A stretch of DNA of 64,000 bases from Aristolochia californica (Eukaryota; Streptophyta; Magnoliopsida; Piperales; Aristolochiaceae). Position 1 is the first letter of the stretch, and every line of letters begins with the position of its first letter. The stretch lies in assembly GCA_029961685.1 (NCBI GenBank), contig JARWKL010000001.1, positions 55,082,062 to 55,146,061 of the forward strand, read 5' to 3'. Below the pieces are notes generated by a model that was given only the letters and a program-made list of their open reading frames with translations, did no database searches and was not told the DNA's origin. A program made the position numbers and the translations under genes. Positions 1-11,700 of the stretch are shown piece after piece.

Positions 1-280
1 CATAAATTCTTTTATTCCTCACATTAGTAATTTGCTCAATCCCTTGCACTTTTCATTTTAGCCCTCTACTAATTACTATTTATAAAGTATGGGATTAAGA
101 GTTACTTTCGATTTTTTTTAGACATTAACAAAAATAGTCATCGTAAATTACACACGGACGAAAAACCATTTAGTGTGTCTGATCATGATCGGACGATTGA
201 GATAGCCTTTTTAGCATGTTTCGCACCAAATGACAGCCCTATATGTAGCAGTTATTATTATTTGTCGTCATTTTTGTTCT

Positions 281-306
281 ATCATCATCATCATCATCAT
301 CATCAT
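281..306. repeat. (ATC)n microsatellite in PIN5-type intron
   Basis: An uninterrupted run of about nine ATC units lies 46 bases before the acceptor of the next exon. A length-variable marker is likely; it sits where a polypyrimidine tract would normally be. Confidence 0.9.
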
Positions 307-352
307 TATCTTTAAAAATCACAGAATTTTGATTAACTCGATGCATTTGCAG

Positions 353-781
353 GCGGCTCTACCCCAATCGATCACCTCCTTTATCTACGCTAGAGAGTAT
401 GGCTTGCATGCAGATGTCCTTAGTACTGCGTAAGTTTGCGTTAAAGCTTCGACAAACTTTACTCGATAAGAAATAAGAAAAGAAGAAGTTATATATAAGA
501 TTTTGTTATAAGATGTTTTTGAGTCATCAATGATACCACTTTTGCTCCATTTTATACTCTTGAATTATTTCTAAGACATGTCTTTTAAACTTTGGAAGCC
601 AATTTATGGTGGGTTCTCGAGTTTATTCTTATGGTTCCAAAGCACACCTATTTCCTATTGTAAATTTGAGAGAAAAAAAAAGACTAATTTATGTACTGAA
701 ATTTGCAGGGTGATATTCGGCATGCTGGTTTCCTTGCCTGTGTTGATTGGATACTACTGGGCTCTTGGCTTCCTCAGCTAA
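353..781 (+). CDS. PIN5: PIN auxin efflux carrier, PIN5-type, C-terminal end (partial gene)
   Basis: The last two coding exons of a PIN-family auxin carrier: exon 353-429 (after a ttgcag acceptor, ending at a gtaagt donor) and exon 709-781 (ending in TAA). Together they encode about 50 residues of the final transmembrane part, including ALPQSITSFIYAREYG and VIFGMLVSLPV. The LPQSI..F and YGLHADVLSTA wording matches the short, ER-type PIN5 class better than the long-loop class, which usually has [10 protein letters not shown] (knowledge of the family). The rest of the gene lies before the window; bases 1-352 are its preceding intron. The intron between the two exons (430-708) is normal GT-AG. 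PIN5-type proteins move auxin at the ER membrane and affect cellular auxin homeostasis. The same exon layout is seen in the complete PIN gene at 36186-38129. No break is visible. The paralogue assignment rests on a short C-terminus, so it is less certain than the family assignment. Confidence 0.85.
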
Positions 782-1355
782 TCTATATGCTTTGCTTTGA
801 ACAGCTGAGAATGAGATGATTTCTTGCTTAGCCCTGACTTCCCAACAATGGATTTTTTGTCACCTTGTTTCTTGAAGCTAACTCAAGAAACTAAGATAAG
901 AACTTATCTATTTCAATGAGAAGTGTTATTTTAAAGAACTTGTGAGTCTGTATAGAATGATTCATCAATCATGGGACATACCGACTCTTTTACTCATTTT
1001 ATAGACCCATTATGAAAAAATATAAGATAACGCTTGGGGTGCACTGTGTACGTGAAAAATGAGTGCAAGTGAATTTACTCCATGAGAACAGTGAATTTAC
1101 TTTCACTCATCATTTCAATCGATGATCGACGCTGAGACTAAACTAATTCAGTTGGATTTTAATGGAAATAGTCATATTATTTTATTAATAATTTTTTTAA
1201 TATTATATTAAATTACTAATTTAAGAGTGATAATTAAGATATCGTAAAAGTTAGAATTTGATCAAGTATCTAGAGTAAATAATTTTGTTTAAGTATTCTA
1301 TCTTTATAATTAATTAAATTAATATATATTTTTAATTTTTAATTATTGTCTTTGT
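782..1355. other. 3' flank of PIN5-type gene, no gene
   Basis: This holds the 3' UTR of the PIN5-type gene and AT-rich spacer. I see no coding region, RNA gene or repeat with clear ends. Confidence 0.6.
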
Positions 1356-1675
1356 TGAATTTAAGACCCTTTTCTTAGAACCTCGAACAAGAAGAAAAAA
1401 GGAGGAGAGGGGAGAGAAAATGAAATAAAAGAGCAAAGAGAGAGAATTCGAGGAGAGATATTCTTCTATGAATTGTGAGAAGATGAGAGCATGATTGAAA
1501 ACCCTTCAACCAAGACCCCTATTATAATTTTTCCATTACATATTTAGGAAAACTGTTTAATTAATTAGAATCCCTAATTACATCAATCAAGGAAGATTAT
1601 ACAATCTTCTACCTCGTGTGATGACACTTCACTTGGACCTGTGGGCATGGTGGGCTTGGTCCCCACCTTCTAACA
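1356..1675 (-). repeat. Copia-A 3' LTR
   Basis: A 320-bp block starting TGAATTTAAG and ending CTTCTAACA on the plus strand, bounded on the right by the complement of a purine-rich tract (ctccctctcaagcc), as expected for a 3' LTR of a minus-strand copia element. No second copy was found that aligns well, so this rests on position and ends only. Confidence 0.55.
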
Positions 1676-1758
1676 CTCCCTCTCAAGCCGGGAAAGGGAG
1701 GGGATGAGGGGAGGAAACATAGTAGATGCCCAAGTTGCTGCAAATGGTTGACAATATT

Positions 1759-4450
1759 TTATGAGTGATTGGTTTGGTGAGAATGTCTGAAACTTGTCCT
1801 TGTGAAGAGATATGATAATATGCTGGCTTGGAATTTCTCTCGTATAAAGTGGTAATTCACCTCAATGTGTTTTGTTCTTTCATGGAATACCAAATTTGAG
1901 GTGATATGCATTGCCACTTGATTATCACAATATAGATCTTTAAGAGTTTTTTTATAGAATCCTAGTTCAATAAGAAGAGACTTTATCCATAGAAACTCAT
2001 TCATTGTGTGTGCCATAGGCCTGTATTTTGCTTCTGCACTAAACATTACAATTACATTCTGTTTCTTGCTTTTCCATGTAACAAAATTTCCTCCAACCAT
2101 TGTACAACATCCTGAAGTAGATTTTGTGTCATCCGGGGATCCGACCTAATTTGCATATGAGAACCCTTCTATGTTGAAGTGACCATGGTTCTTATTGAAA
2201 AACCCTCTTCCTGTAACTCGTTTCAAGTATTGCAACATTCTTTTTAGTGCTTGTCAATGATTAAGTTCTGGTTTGTGCATGTATTAACTCACCACACTTA
2301 CTGCATAAGATATATCTGACTTTGTTATAGAGAGATTAGATAAATTTGCCCATAGATCTTTGATATTTTCCGATAACCACATCTTCTCCAATGCCTGCAT
2401 ATAATTTTGTATTTGAATCCAGAGGAGTTTTTACTGGTCTACACCCCATTATTCCTATCTCCTCCAGTAGATCAAGGACATACTTATTTTGAGATAGTAT
2501 AATCCCATGTTTGGATTGTAGTACTTCAATACCTAGAAAGTATTTAAGTAGTAAAAGATCTTTTGTCTTGAACTCTTCACATATCTTTTCCTTCGTTTTC
2601 TGAATGCCCTCGAGATCATTGTCAGGTAAGACAATATCATCAACACAGATGACCAAATATACTTTCCCTTTAAGGGTGTTTTTTAAAAAAAAAGAGTGAT
2701 CAACGAAACATCTGTGAAATCAAGTCCGTATCAATGCGTGACTAAAATTATCAAACGATGCATGAGGAGACTTTTTCAAACCATAGAGGGATTTCTTCAA
2801 TCGACATACCGACTCCCCCTCAACCATAACTCTAGGTGGTTGTTGCATATAAATCTCTTCCTTTAGGTCCCCTTTAAGGAAAATATTCTTCACATCAAGT
2901 TGATAGACTGGCCAGGAAGAAATAGCAGCAAGGGATAATAAGATACGTACCGAATTCAATTGTTTTCACAGGAGAAAATTTTTCCTCATAATCGATCCCA
3001 TAGCATTGAGTGTAGCCTTTGGCAATGAGGCGGGCCTTAATGCAAGCAACTGACTCATCCAGATTATGTTTAATCATATAGACCCACTTATAGTCGATTG
3101 GTTTCTTGACTTAAGGAAGAGGAACTAGATCCCATATCTGATTTTTATAGAGTGCCTGTATTTCTTCTTCCACCCTGGGTATCTCAAAGCCTCCTGATGT
3201 GATAGTGGGATAGAGATAGAGGAGGTAGACGCAAGAAATTGACAACACGAAGAAGATAAACGATGGTGAGACATAAAATTGGATATAGGGTGAGAAGTAG
3301 AAGGCCTAATGCAAGTTATTGGTTATTTATTTAAGGTGATAGACCGAGTATCATATTGTGAATCCAAAAAGAACAGGTGAAGATAGAATTACCTCGATGG
3401 CATCTATAAACTCCGTAGGTGTGTGGTGTCAGCCAGTGCTTTAGGGGGTTGAATAGTTTCCGCAACACGAGGCACAACTAGCCGAGGAAAGGCTGGTATA
3501 GAGGAGAGACTTGGAGGGGCATTTTATAAGTAGTATGAAAAGTCTTCGAAAAAGGTAGCATCCCTAGACACAAGTAACCTTTGGAGAGTAGAATTGTAGC
3601 AAACATAACTCTTCTACGTGTGAGTGTCCTAAGAAGATACATTTGACAGATTTTGGATCAAGTTTACTACGATGTGGTGAGGTAACATGGACAAAACATG
3701 TATACTCGAAAACCTTCAAGGGAAGCGAAAAAGGATCGCCATGTAGAAACAATAATGAATATGGTGATTTACGATTGAGAACAAAAAAGAGTAGCCTATT
3801 TATAAAAAAAAATGCAGTAAGGATGACATGTGGCCAATAAAAGTATAGTTGTGAGTTACCTCAAGAAGATGACGGTGCTTTCGTTCTACTCTACACCATT
3901 CTATTGAGAGGTGTAGGCACAAAATGTCTGATGGATAATGTCATTTTCTTGACAAAAGGAGTCAAGGTCACTAGATTTATATTCTTTGGCATTATCAGAC
4001 CGAAATACTTATTTTCTGATCGAATTGAGTGACCGCCATAGAATGAAAGGATTTAAAGATTGATGATATTTCAGATTGCTCTTTAAAAAGAAATAACTAT
4101 GTGGTACAAGTAAAATCATCAATGAAAGTAATAAAAGATTTAACTCAGGAAATGTTTGAGACACTCAAGGGTCCCCAAACATCTGTGTGAATCAACAAAG
4201 AAGGAACAATACCTTTATGTTCAAGCCGAGGAGAGTATGTTGTCCGCTGGTGTTTGCTCAGTTAACATACTTCACAATTTAAATTTGATATATTTTTAAA
4301 AGTGGGAAAAAAAAGATGGAGAGATTTGGCAGATGGATGTTCTAACCGATTGTGCCATAGACTCGCCTTGGTGTGCTTGGTTGAGACGACATTTATTTGA
4401 GGCATATCTAGGTAGTAAAGCCCCCCTTGTTCACGACCTCCACAAATCAC
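1759..4450 (-). pseudogene. Copia-A pol remnants (pre-integrase, integrase, RT, RNase H)
   Basis: Separate open pieces keep recognisable copia pol features. Pre-integrase is at 4262-4450 (LWHNRLEHPSAKSL). Post-integrase is at 3564-3752 (KCIFLGHS). RT is at 2720-3077 (IAKGYTQCYGIDYEEKFSPV, YGLKKSPHASF) and 2336-2656, where the active-site box reads CVDD instead of the usual YVDD. RNase H is at 1759-2100 (YCDNQAAMHI-like text, FHERTKHIEV). Frames change between pieces and the integrase core is not open. These are remains of a polyprotein, not expressed genes. Confidence 0.85.
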
Positions 4451-4769
4451 TTGCTTTGTTGTAAGATTCTAAAACACACAGGAAGTGGGTGAGAAGGTGA
4501 TCGGGCAATTAAAATGTTGAGTAAGCTGACTAACAAATAAAAGGTTTAAGGGAAAGGTAAGAACAAAAATGATATCTATGAGTGGAAGTGATGGCGTAAT
4601 AGAGGTGGATCCTTTCCCATGAACTTTAGTATGGGATCCATCAGCTATAGTAACAAATTTATCCGAGAGACAAGGAGAGACAAAGTGAAGTACACTTTAG
4701 TTACCTATGAGATGCTCGGAGGCCCTTGAATCAATTATCCAGGATGATAAAGATGAAGTCGCAGAGAAC

Positions 4770-5435
4770 TGTCAAACACCTAGCCAATACAACCTAAAAG
4801 ATTAGTCGTTTAAGTGCGGAAAACCAACCTAATCAAGAGAGGTAGACCAGAACCACTTCTGACACCCACCCCGCCCCTTACCGCTCCCTGCGAGATAAGG
4901 GGGCGAGACGTGCCGAACCTGGCTCTGATACTATGTCAAGAGGCTGGCCAATACAACCTAAAAGACTAGTCGTTTAAGTGCGGAAAGCCAACCTAATCAA
5001 GAGAGGTGGACCGGAACCACCTCTGACTTTGCAAGAGATTCAACCAGCGATTTTAGCAGTCAACAAGCGGATATGAAGGCATCTGGTCCTATCCTTGCCT
5101 CTGTCATGGCCACATCCTCTGTCGCCTATTCCTCTTTGTGCGATCGCCCATCCACAGATCTGCCATCCAAGATTATTGATTCTGCCAAGGGGAAGCTGAC
5201 AGGATCTAGTTCCAGAAGAGGCTTTGAAAAGGAGAAGTTTGCGCCGACGTTCGATGGCTTGAGATTTATCGAAACGCTGGTAATGGCGCATAGATAATAG
5301 GGTATATGAATAAGGGTTAACGCTCTGATACCATGTCAAATACCTAACCAATACAACCCAAAAGACTAGTTTGTTAAGTGCGGAAAACCAAGTACTTAAC
5401 CCATCAGTGGTGGACGAAACCTCCTAGCTCTGACA
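4770..5435 (-). mobile_element. TRIM-1: tandem miniature LTR element with three LTRs
   Basis: Three direct copies of a roughly 95-bp LTR lie at 4770-4864, 4934-5028 and 5334-5435. Each begins TGTCAA and contains CCAATACAACC and TTAAGTGCGGAAA. The two internal segments are 4865-4933 and 5029-5333. The second ends in an exact complement of the tRNA-Met primer-binding site (GCTCTGATACCA, 5322-5333); the first has GCTCTGATACTA. The element carries no gag or pol, so it is a TRIM. It sits inside Copia-A; flanking 5-mers agaac (4765-4769) and agagc (5436-5440) look like a target-site duplication with one change. LTR-internal-LTR-internal-LTR suggests unequal recombination between two copies. The second internal region carries a host-like ORF. 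Confidence 0.75.
5073..5297 (+). pseudogene. Host-like 74-codon ORF captured inside TRIM-1
   Basis: A complete ATG-to-stop frame on the plus strand, opposite to the TRIM that contains it. It opens MKASGPILASVMATSSVAYS and ends FAPTFDGLRFIETLVMAHR. The N-terminus is Ala/Ser rich; the C-terminal 20 residues are compact and look conserved. From memory this resembles a small plant protein family of unknown function ending in a similar FDGLRFIETL motif, but I cannot confirm this without a search. It has no retroelement similarity and no intron. The most likely origin is a spliced host transcript taken up by the element (transduction). It is intact as a frame, but whether it is expressed is unknown. 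Confidence 0.5.
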
Positions 5436-6023
5436 AGAGCATACCTAAAGCGGTGGTGGTGGTAGCAATAGTGGAGGAGAGACCATCAGAGTTTTTTTTT
5501 TTTTTTTTTTGAATAAATCATACTCATCATTGGTAAGGGTCTTCTTTTCTGTTGGTTGAGTAGACTTGTCCTCCTTTGTACCACTTGCTAAGGCTTGATT
5601 AGCCTCGTGTCATGGATTTTCCAACACTAATCGATAGTGTGGCCATATCTCCTATAGTGGGTGCATTCATTGCCTTATGTTCTAGAGGAACTATTCCTTC
5701 CACCTCTTCCTCAACTCCTCTATAATTTCTTTCAAGGCCTCGACTTCAGTTGGTTAATGTGTCCCTATTACTTGAGTACATAGTTGATGAGACTTCAGTA
5801 GAAAAAGGAGAAGAAGAGTTTGGAATACGGAGTAATGTGACACATATATCATCAAAAGTGGGAATAGCAGAGGCGCTAAAGAGTTAATTTTGGCAATCTT
5901 GAGATACGACTTAATATTTGCTAGACAAATAGCAATGGCTAAGGCTTCCTTCTGTTTGTCTTGGATAGAGACATCGATGGAGTTAGGTTGAACTAACTTT
6001 CATTCTTGAAGAAAGCCTCTAAA

Positions 6024-6456
6024 TCAAGCTAGGTACTCATGGATATTTTCTCCTCGTATAGTATTCAACATACTTAGAAGAATATCATAAGGTCTTAGTA
6101 AATTATCAAACCTAGAGTACAATTTAGTACATGTTTCCCAAATTTGCTTAGCTGTGTCTAGATGAACAACATTGTTGGAGACAAGCTCTTCCATGTTGTT
6201 GATAAACCAACTAATCACCAAAGTGTCATTTAATAACCACTTAGCATAAACAACATCTTCTTCAACAATAGGTGGCCGAAGTTTGGTTAGGTAACCCAGT
6301 AGGTCTTTTGTAATAAGAAATCGTCGAACCGATATGGACCAACTCATGTAATTGGATATCCCTTGCAAGGGTATGGTGGTAATATTGAGATACCACTCTT
6401 ACAACCCATGCTTTCTTCTGGCATAAGAGACAATACAAGGGTAATAGTTTACTCAA
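6024..6456 (-). pseudogene. Copia-A gag remnant
   Basis: An open stretch of 114 codons (6024-6368) contains NYMSWSISVRRFL, AKQIWETCTKLYSRFDN and GENIHEYLA, the usual wording of a plant copia gag (UBN2-type) protein. A second frame continues to 6456, showing a frameshift at the N-terminal side. The missing zinc-knuckle part probably fell in 5500-5950, where no frame is open. Confidence 0.8.
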
Positions 6457-7301
6457 ATGTGAAGTATCCTAAGTAAGAGGCTTGTAAAACCAATAGAAGC
6501 AAAGACTAACTTGGGTATATGGGAGATGAACCCAAACTTAACCAGCCTTTTAGGCAAAGAGGGAACACACTTAGGCAAGAAAACTTGCTGCCCAAAAATT
6601 ACTGAAAACAAACCAGAAGATTAGTACATTTGGTTCCAAGTATGGCTATTGGCAGTGTTCATGCATATAATGCTTAAAAACATCTTTTCATCTTATTAAT
6701 CTACTTGGACCATTATCTTTTATTATCTATGTCAAGCTAGGGGGTCATGTTGTCTGGTTTTGCCTATACGAAGCAATTCTAAAAATTCGTTTCTTATACT
6801 AAGCTTGGTTTGTGTATGCTTATGCATTTTCTACACCATAGGCAAAAGACATCCTAAAAGGTCTACTATGTTTTTCATTTTCCTATTTAGTTGCTAAGAT
6901 TGGGGAACCTACGAGTTTCAAAATTCTAGGTTTTATTATGGATTCAAAATTATACTTCTAGCATTTGCATTTGCATAGAGAAAAATAATCAATGTTTCTT
7001 CCTCTAGCTACCCGATTCTTCCCTTAATGTTCAACCGTGAGAGAAATTATATGGGACACTCTTTCTAGAAAAAAAAAGATTTCAACGATTCTTTTTCATT
7101 TAGAAACTAGTCTCAAATATCTTTCCAACGATATATAATTTACTATATGAAAATATGTTAAAAGAGTTAAAAATCCAATGAATAACATGAATTGGGGAAA
7201 AAAGATTACAAGAAAAACAAGAAACTCATCTTTTTTGTTTCTTCTTCTTCCTCCATTTATTCTTCTATCTTCTTTTCCTTTTCTATCTCATATCATTGCA
7301 C

Positions 7302-7313
7302 GCTTTGATACCA
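7302..7313 (-). other. Copia-A primer-binding site
   Basis: On the minus strand this reads TGGTATCAAAGC, one base different from the usual initiator tRNA-Met site TGGTATCAGAGC. It marks the edge of the 5' LTR just to its right. Confidence 0.7.
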
Positions 7314-7316
7314 TAT

Positions 7317-7926
7317 TGAAATTTAGGATTCCATGATTTATACTCACAGTATAAAAAGATTAATGGGTGAGAAGAAGAAAAAGAGTTGTGGAGATTAGAT
7401 TTTAGGAGTAGAAGAGAGAGTGACAAATTAGGAGAAAATAGGAGGAAAAATAAAGTAATGGACTTAGTCCAAACCCTCCCCTTAAGCTAAAAATACCAAT
7501 ATTATAATTATGCCCTCCACCATAGTAAAAGTTAAAAATAGACAAGAAATATAAACAAATTACATCAATGACACCGTAATTACATTATATCTTCCAATAA
7601 TATACATTGATAAACATAGTTTTACAAGATTTCATGTCCTAAAGCTCCAATGCTTTTGAGTGCCTTAGGATTGAAATTTAGCTAACTATACTCTTACATT
7701 ACTGAAGTTTTTAAGATTTTTTTAAGTAACTTGACTCTAGATCTTCAAGTCTTCAAACTTCTCATAGATACTTATTCAAGATAACTTGAGATTAAACATA
7801 GGTAACTTGTTAGTCTTGTTTACTTAGTCCTATCTTTATTCTATATGTCTAAGGGCAGAGATATAATTTTATAAAAGCTCTACACTATAAGTAATAAAAA
7901 AGGGGAAGCTTGAGACAATTGGGCCC

Positions 7927-7981
<55 letters not shown>

Positions 7982-8745
7982 GTTACTTCTAGTTTTACCT
8001 TCCTTTTCATCACACATTCTAAGATGATAAACCCTAGAATCTAATAGTTTGGTGGGAAAGAGGGATATGGGATGGGAAGGCCATTGTTATGAAAAAAAAA
8101 AAAAAAGAATGAATGTTTGAACTTGTTGGGCTATTTTGGCTTTTTTCTCTAGTCAAATGAGTTTTCCTCCCAATAAAGAAAAACCAAGGAAAATTTATTG
8201 TTGCATGTGATTTCTTCCTAACATGAAGATTTGAGGCAGTTTGAATGACAATACAGTGCATTGCCTCAAACCAAAAAGACATTTTTCCCATCACCTCAAC
8301 ACCACCTTATTTTTCCAGTTCCTTGTCTTCTTCCCTCTCTCTTTATGAAATTCTTCTTCTCATTCATTCCTACTTCCAACTGGTTAATCGGTGATTTAGT
8401 AGTTCATGATCAACTGATTCCAGCTACAGTTTGACCCATAATAACAAGTACAAATAACTATGTCGATTTTATTTGAGCTTATTTAGAATTTAAACTGAGC
8501 CCAACCAGTCAGACCACGCTGCATTGCTGGTTGAATTGGTCCAGCTGGCCAAGTGGGTCTTTTGCTGTGGAAAACTGGTTGCATATGCATACTTGATTAT
8601 ATTATTTACAATCAGAGAAGATAATATGATTTACTGCGCCCAAGGAATTTTCTTTTTCCATGGCAAGATGTTTTTGTTGCAAACATCACATTTGTTGATA
8701 ATCCAAGAGGTAGTTTCTAGCCAACTCCATATCCATGTTGTCAAC
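7317..8745. other. Possible Copia-A 5' LTR remnant and spacer
   Basis: Starts TGAAATTTAG next to the primer-binding site, which fits an LTR end, but the far end is not recognisable. The stretch 7931-7977 is a pure (CT)n microsatellite. From about 8300 to 8745 the sequence is non-coding and serves as the 3' flank of the alpha/beta hydrolase gene. Confidence 0.4.
7931..7977. repeat. (CT)n microsatellite
   Basis: A perfect CT run of about 23 units. Confidence 0.95.
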
Positions 8746-11700
8746 CTACCTCTTTGCCAACAAACCTGTAATAATCCCACCAAGCTCTTCTCCACAATCC
8801 TCCTGGAGATGATGCCCCCCCTGTAAAAAAATTGTAGAAGCTGAGGTCAATGTAAATGAAAATTCCATTAGAGCTCAGGCAACTAGAGAATCCATAAAAA
8901 GCAAGGATGGTACCAGAGGAAGCTCTACTAATTCATGACCTGTGCTTCTACAGAAATCTTCCACACCATCATAGTTCAGCCACCGATCTCTTTGTCCCCA
9001 ACAAACCTTTGTACGAATTTTCCATGCTTGGCTTGATAATATCTTTCTCACATCATCAACTTCAGCCTGCATTTTAAACAATAAAAATGTAATTAAGAAA
9101 TGGTTTATATATATATATATATATATAGATAAAGCTTAGATTTTGGTAGGAAACCATATTCAATAGAAAGATGAGCAACCCAAGCAAACTTGAAAGGCAA
9201 CATTGTAAGAGATCCAGAAGTAGATAACTTCAATAGAAAGATAAGCAACCCAAGCAGACTTGCCTCAGTTAGAGTGGATGAATACAAGGCAGTAGGATAA
9301 GTTAGCTTTTTCAATTAAAAATTAGGAATTTGATGGGAGGCTACGACAGGAATAATACACTGTCTGATTTCAAAGTCTTACTGAGAACTACATTTTGTAG
9401 GAATGTGAACTGCATCCAGTAATGTGCGCGACAAACAAAAGACTAGAAGCAGGGATGTTTGTAAACTAGTTAAGTCCTGATAACTGAACTGTTCCAAAGA
9501 TAAAATGTTGTAGGCCAAAAATATAATGATATAGTAACTAGCAAGAGAAATTCCAGGATTTCTGGTTATAAAGCTATGCGAATCTTAAAGAAGACATAGT
9601 TGAACAGCAACCTTCAACTCCTTCATAGCCCTGCTTATTGCTGTCAATGCAAAACCTGAAGAACCAGAAGTAAGGTATGGTCTTCTGTAAACCATAGCAT
9701 CCACCTCTTTCATAGCATAGGGCCCACAACTAGCTAAGGTTTTGTCACTAGCTCTTAATGGATCCTTAAAGAAGAGACAAATATGTAAACATATGAAATA
9801 AAAAGTGTAAAAAGGGAAATAGAACTTGAAATAAGAAGACGCTGAAAAAAAATGAAGGTGAGAAAGCTACAAACCTGGGAGAAAATCTCACCCAACAGAA
9901 AATTGCTGAAAGAGGATAAAGGTGATGGCAGTTTGGCATGCTTAGCTGTCAGCTTTAATAAAAATCATGAAGAAGTCAGATTTGGTCATTTTTAATTTTG
10001 AGCACAACTGCTTTTCATCATAGCAACAGCACAAACCTGGCATAAATATGGAAAGTTAAATTTTAACATTTCTCCATGGAAATTATTGCTAGTTCCTTTC
10101 ATATTAATATGGAAGAAAATTTGAACTTAAGATAGGGTTTGCTAGAAAATCATACTGGCGGATTGAGCAATATGAGATTTTTCACTTTTTCCTGATGATT
10201 GTACACGTATTTGACAACCACAGGAGCAAAGTAGCCCTACAAAGAGAATGATTATCTGTTAAATACTTTATTCTGCTATATTAAATAGAAGGCCTGTCTG
10301 CTTAGATGTACCTGAACAACGAGGGAGAGGTTCTCCCCAGAAAGTTCATTGAGAAGAGATCCAAAGGCAGATGCATACTCTGGAACAAAGAAAAGTATCA
10401 GTAGGTATGCTTATAACTTTACAAAATGGATGAGAAGGGCATACAAATTTCTCTCCTTCCATTTTAACAATTAGAACTATTTACCACTCAAAGTGTAGTC
10501 AAACCCATATCCTGGTTGAGGTTTATCTGAGAATCCAAAACCTGCAATAATATATAATGACAAACATTAGCTAGAAATAACACATGCAAATGAAACGCAT
10601 GGATTCATAAGATGAATACTTTATGCTGCATAGAAAATGAATATACCATAATAAAATTTGTATAGACCACATTAGAAATTTGTTACATGGCAAAAATTCG
10701 GGAACAGATTCACACAGTTTAAATTCTAAGGTTCATCTAGAAATTCTGTCAAAATAAACATGAAAGGGGAAAAAATTGAAATGGATAAGTGGGTACATAG
10801 TACATGTAGTCTTCTATTGTTTGGAATGAAAATACAGTTACACTAATGTACATCAGTAATTAATGCAAAATCATGTGTTCCCATGTAATTATTCTTAAGT
10901 ATCTGCTTTCAACTTTAGAACAAGAAATTGCCATTAAAACAAATTCAAACAAGAAATTCTTGGTTGCCATGATTCCATTATGTACATAGATATGAACCGA
11001 ACAAAACAAATTAGAAATGGTTTAAATAATAAAAACAAGCACAACTCAAAAATTATAATAAATCAATATTTTTATTTTTTTGCAGATCATGCAATTTTGA
11101 TTATAATATTAGAAGAAGCTTCCTACAGGGGCAAGGACAGCCTTCAAACCCCAAGGGGAACAGAATCTCCCAACAGTAATACATCTGAAAACACCATCAT
11201 TATGGGAATGTGCACGCGGTAGAAAAATTACGTCAATCCATTGAGATATGGTATGCTACAAGTGAATATTTGAGACAGGAAATGCATCTTAATTTTAGGA
11301 TGACTGATCCTCCTAATCCAGTCCATATAATGTTCTTTTCGGGAGCTAGAGGAAATGCATCTCAGGTACAACAATTAGTAGGTATGAGAGGATTAATGTT
11401 GTCCGCAAAATAGCATAAAGATAATTAACTCAATTGTCAAAATATAACAAGATACTATAAAATAATTATTGGAAAAATATTAAATGTAATTTATCATATA
11501 CATTTTTAAGTTACTATTGCAGTTTTAATTCTTTATTATATATAAGAACTTCAGCATCAGTAGGGATAGAAAAATAACTTACGAAAGATGCATATTTTTT
11601 TCTCATTGGTGAAAACTCCAAATTGAAAAACAAGATGATGCCACGGTAATAAACTAAAAAAATAAAGTAGTCAAAACATTGGCTTTTTTATAAAGAAAAG

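Larger units (their letters stand above)
1356..7316 (-). mobile_element. Copia-A: decayed Ty1/copia LTR retrotransposon
   Basis: Read on the minus strand, the order is primer-binding site (7302-7313), gag (about 6456-6024), a zinc-knuckle/protease zone with no open frame, pre-integrase (4450-4262), integrase remnants, reverse transcriptase (3077-2336), RNase H (2100-1759), polypurine tract and 3' LTR. This gag-PR-INT-RT-RH order defines copia. All coding parts are broken by stops and frameshifts, so the element is dead. The primer-binding site is GCTTTGATACCA on the plus strand, one base from the complement of the usual plant initiator-tRNA-Met site. A 5' LTR should start at 7317 (TGAAATTTAG), but I could not align it convincingly with the 3' LTR, so the right boundary is uncertain. 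A TRIM element is nested at 4770-5435. Confidence 0.8.

Noticed and set aside
5040..5351. 103-codon minus-strand frame overlapping the captured ORF
   Set aside because: Its composition is that of an antisense shadow and it runs through the primer-binding site and LTR edge; the plus-strand frame has the protein-like pattern.
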